Assembly: GCA_016462245.1 (NCBI GenBank)
Contig: JAEMTR010000082.1
Span: forward strand, 1-6,492
Direction: 5' to 3'
Source of the DNA: Solirubrobacteraceae bacterium
GTDB taxonomy: Bacteria; Actinomycetota; Thermoleophilia; Solirubrobacterales; Solirubrobacteraceae
Length of the DNA stretch: 6,492 nucleotides
Within the stretch, counting starts at the first letter, position 1, and each line of letters begins with the position of its first letter. Under the pieces are notes generated by a model that searched no databases, was not told the origin of the DNA, and was given only the letters and a program-made list of their open reading frames with translations. A program made the translations under genes and the position numbers. Shown here one piece after another: positions 5,319-6,492 of the stretch.

Positions 5319-6412
5319 CCGTCACTGAGTTTCAGGAACTGGACGAAATCAAGACGCTTGTAGCCCGCGGCGCGCAGACCGGAGTGCTCTCGCACGCCGA
5401 CATCGCAAGCGCCACCGCCGAGCTCGACCTTGATGATTCGGACCGCGAAGAGCTGAAGACCTGGATCGAAAGCCAGGAGATCGAACTAATCGACGACGAT
5501 CCGTCGGCGCCAACCACTCAAGTCGAGCGCGCCCCTGACAAGCGTGGCCGCCGCCGCGCCAAGGCCGCGATCGACCTGCGCCCGGACATGACGACCGATT
5601 CGCTGCAGCTCTTCCTCAAGGACATCGGCAAGGTCCGCCTGCTGACCGCCCAAGAAGAGGTTGACCTGGCGAAGAAGATCGAGCGCGGCGACCTTGACGC
5701 CAAGCACAAGATGGTTGAGTCGAACCTGCGCCTCGTCGTTTCGATCGCGAAGAACTACCGCAACCAAGGCTTGCCGTTCCTTGACCTGATCCAAGAGGGC
5801 ACGCTCGGCCTCGTCCGCGCCGCCGAGAAGTTCGACTACCGCAAGGGCTTCAAGTTTTCGACCTACGCAACTTGGTGGATCCGTCAGGCGATCGCCCGCG
5901 CGCTGGCCGACAAGGCGCGCACAATCCGCATCCCCGTCCACGTCGTTGAGAAGCTCAACAAGATCGGCCGCGCCGAGCGCAAGCTGGTAACCGAGCTGGG
6001 CCGCGAACCGACGCCGGAGGAGATCGCCGCAGTAACGGGCATTGATCCCGAAGAGGTTGACCAGATCAAGCGTTCAGCCCAGGCGCCTGTTTCGCTCGAG
6101 AAGCCGGTCGGTGACGAAGAAGAATCCGAGTTCGGCCAGTTCATCGCCGACGAGCGGGCCGAGTCCCCTTACGAGCGCGCCGCAGAGGTCCTGACTAAAG
6201 AGGCGCTGCGCGAAGCGCTTGAGAATCTTTCCTACCGCGAGCGCCGCGTGCTTGAGCTCCGTTACGGGCTCGGCGGCGAGCACCCGCGCACACTCGACGA
6301 GGTTGGCCGCACCTTCAACGTCACGCGCGAGCGGATCCGCCAGATCGAAAACCAGTCGCTGAAGAAGCTGCAGTCGCTCGCCGAAGCACAGAAGCTCCGC
6401 GACGTAGCCTGA
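5315..6412 (+). CDS. rpoD: Principal RNA polymerase sigma factor RpoD/SigA
   Basis: A 365-residue sigma-70 group 1 (or very close group 2) factor that directs RNA polymerase to housekeeping promoters. Residues 8-62 resemble region 1.1 (EIKTLVARGAQTGVLSHADI and an acidic end), followed by a basic linker (about 75-85). Region 1.2 is at 95-126 (SLQLFLKDIGKVRLLTAQEE). Region 2 spans about 130-215, with NLRLVVSIAKNYRNQGLPFL, DLIQEGTLGL (157-166) and the -10 recognition helix FSTYATWWIRQAI (181-193). Region 3 is about 216-285. Region 4 is about 295-360, with LSYRERRVLELRYGLGG and the -35 recognition helix around TRERIRQIENQSLKKLQ (337-353). It is shorter than SigA of mycobacteria or HrdB of Streptomyces (over 500 aa) because it lacks their long N-terminal extension. 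It starts at ATG 5315 with a GGA 4 bases upstream; starting here keeps region 1.1 complete. It lies alone on its strand, divergent from the small hypothetical gene. Confidence 0.96.
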   Translation: MTVTEFQELDEIKTLVARGAQTGVLSHADIASATAELDLDDSDREELKTWIESQEIELIDDDPSAPTTQVERAPDKRGRRRAKAAIDLRPDMTTDSLQLFLKDIGKVRLLTAQEEVDLAKKIERGDLDAKHKMVESNLRLVVSIAKNYRNQGLPFLDLIQEGTLGLVRAAEKFDYRKGFKFSTYATWWIRQAIARALADKARTIRIPVHVVEKLNKIGRAERKLVTELGREPTPEEIAAVTGIDPEEVDQIKRSAQAPVSLEKPVGDEEESEFGQFIADERAESPYERAAEVLTKEALREALENLSYRERRVLELRYGLGGEHPRTLDEVGRTFNVTRERIRQIENQSLKKLQSLAEAQKLRDVA

Positions 6413-6427
6413 GCGCGCAAGGCAGAC

Positions 6428-6469
6428 GCCACCACGACGTCACTTCACTTGGTAAAGTGGTTGGGTGGC
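6428..6469 (+). terminator. Possible terminator-like hairpin after rpoD
   Basis: An outer 6-bp stem, GCCACC (6428-6433) with GGTGGC (6464-6469), encloses an inner 5-bp stem, CACTT (6446-6450) with AAGTG (6455-6459), loop GGTA. It begins 15 bases after the rpoD stop. The following TGTTGAT is only mildly T-rich, so a strong intrinsic terminator is not supported. The inner repeat could instead be an operator for a gene beyond the window. Confidence 0.35.
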
Positions 6470-6492
6470 TGTTGATCCCGAATGCCCCGTCT

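Noticed and set aside
6413..6492. A tRNA or the start of a new gene after rpoD
   Set aside because: No T-arm GGTTCGA-type block or cloverleaf on either strand. The ATG at 6482 has no ribosome-binding site and too little sequence follows to judge.

Overview
The window looks like ordinary chromosome from a high-GC actinobacterium. The gene content suggests the Thermoleophilia/Solirubrobacterales branch: a short (365 aa) principal sigma factor, a MerR regulator carrying a DICT domain, a YbjT-like nucleotide-binding protein, and a c-di-AMP riboswitch ahead of an RlpA-type cell-wall gene. This placement comes from family recognition, not from a search. I see no transposase, phage gene, CRISPR array, rRNA or tRNA.

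Layout. Positions 3-1693 (minus strand) hold a two-gene unit joined by an ATGA overlap: a YbjT/NmrA-like NAD(P)-binding protein followed by a single-pass membrane protein of unknown function. A 107-bp divergent spacer (1694-1800) holds two related CGGA...TCCG inverted repeats. It separates this unit from a plus-strand MerR-DICT regulator (1801-2643), which probably controls the spacer. That gene converges on moeA (2640-3824, minus), and the two stop codons overlap. Upstream of moeA, on the same strand and only 7 bp away, is a secreted RlpA-like double-psi beta-barrel protein (3832 to about 4545). Its leader is a clear c-di-AMP (ydaO/yuaA) riboswitch at about 4567-4702. A small Arg/Pro-rich hypothetical protein follows (4764-5111, minus). 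The principal sigma factor gene rpoD/sigA (5315-6412, plus) is divergent from it, and a weak terminator-like hairpin comes after rpoD.

How the parts fit. The left third reads as a regulator plus a divergent redox-type operon, likely a stress or sensory response. The middle reads as a c-di-AMP-controlled transcript that begins with a cell-wall enzyme and probably runs on into moeA, so molybdenum cofactor synthesis may share that control. The right end is housekeeping transcription. The most notable points are the riboswitch and its coupling to moeA, the missing conventional start codon of the RlpA-like gene (its signal peptide extends upstream of the first usable TTG), and the paired operator-like repeats next to the MerR-DICT gene. 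I found no evidence of a wholly new system.
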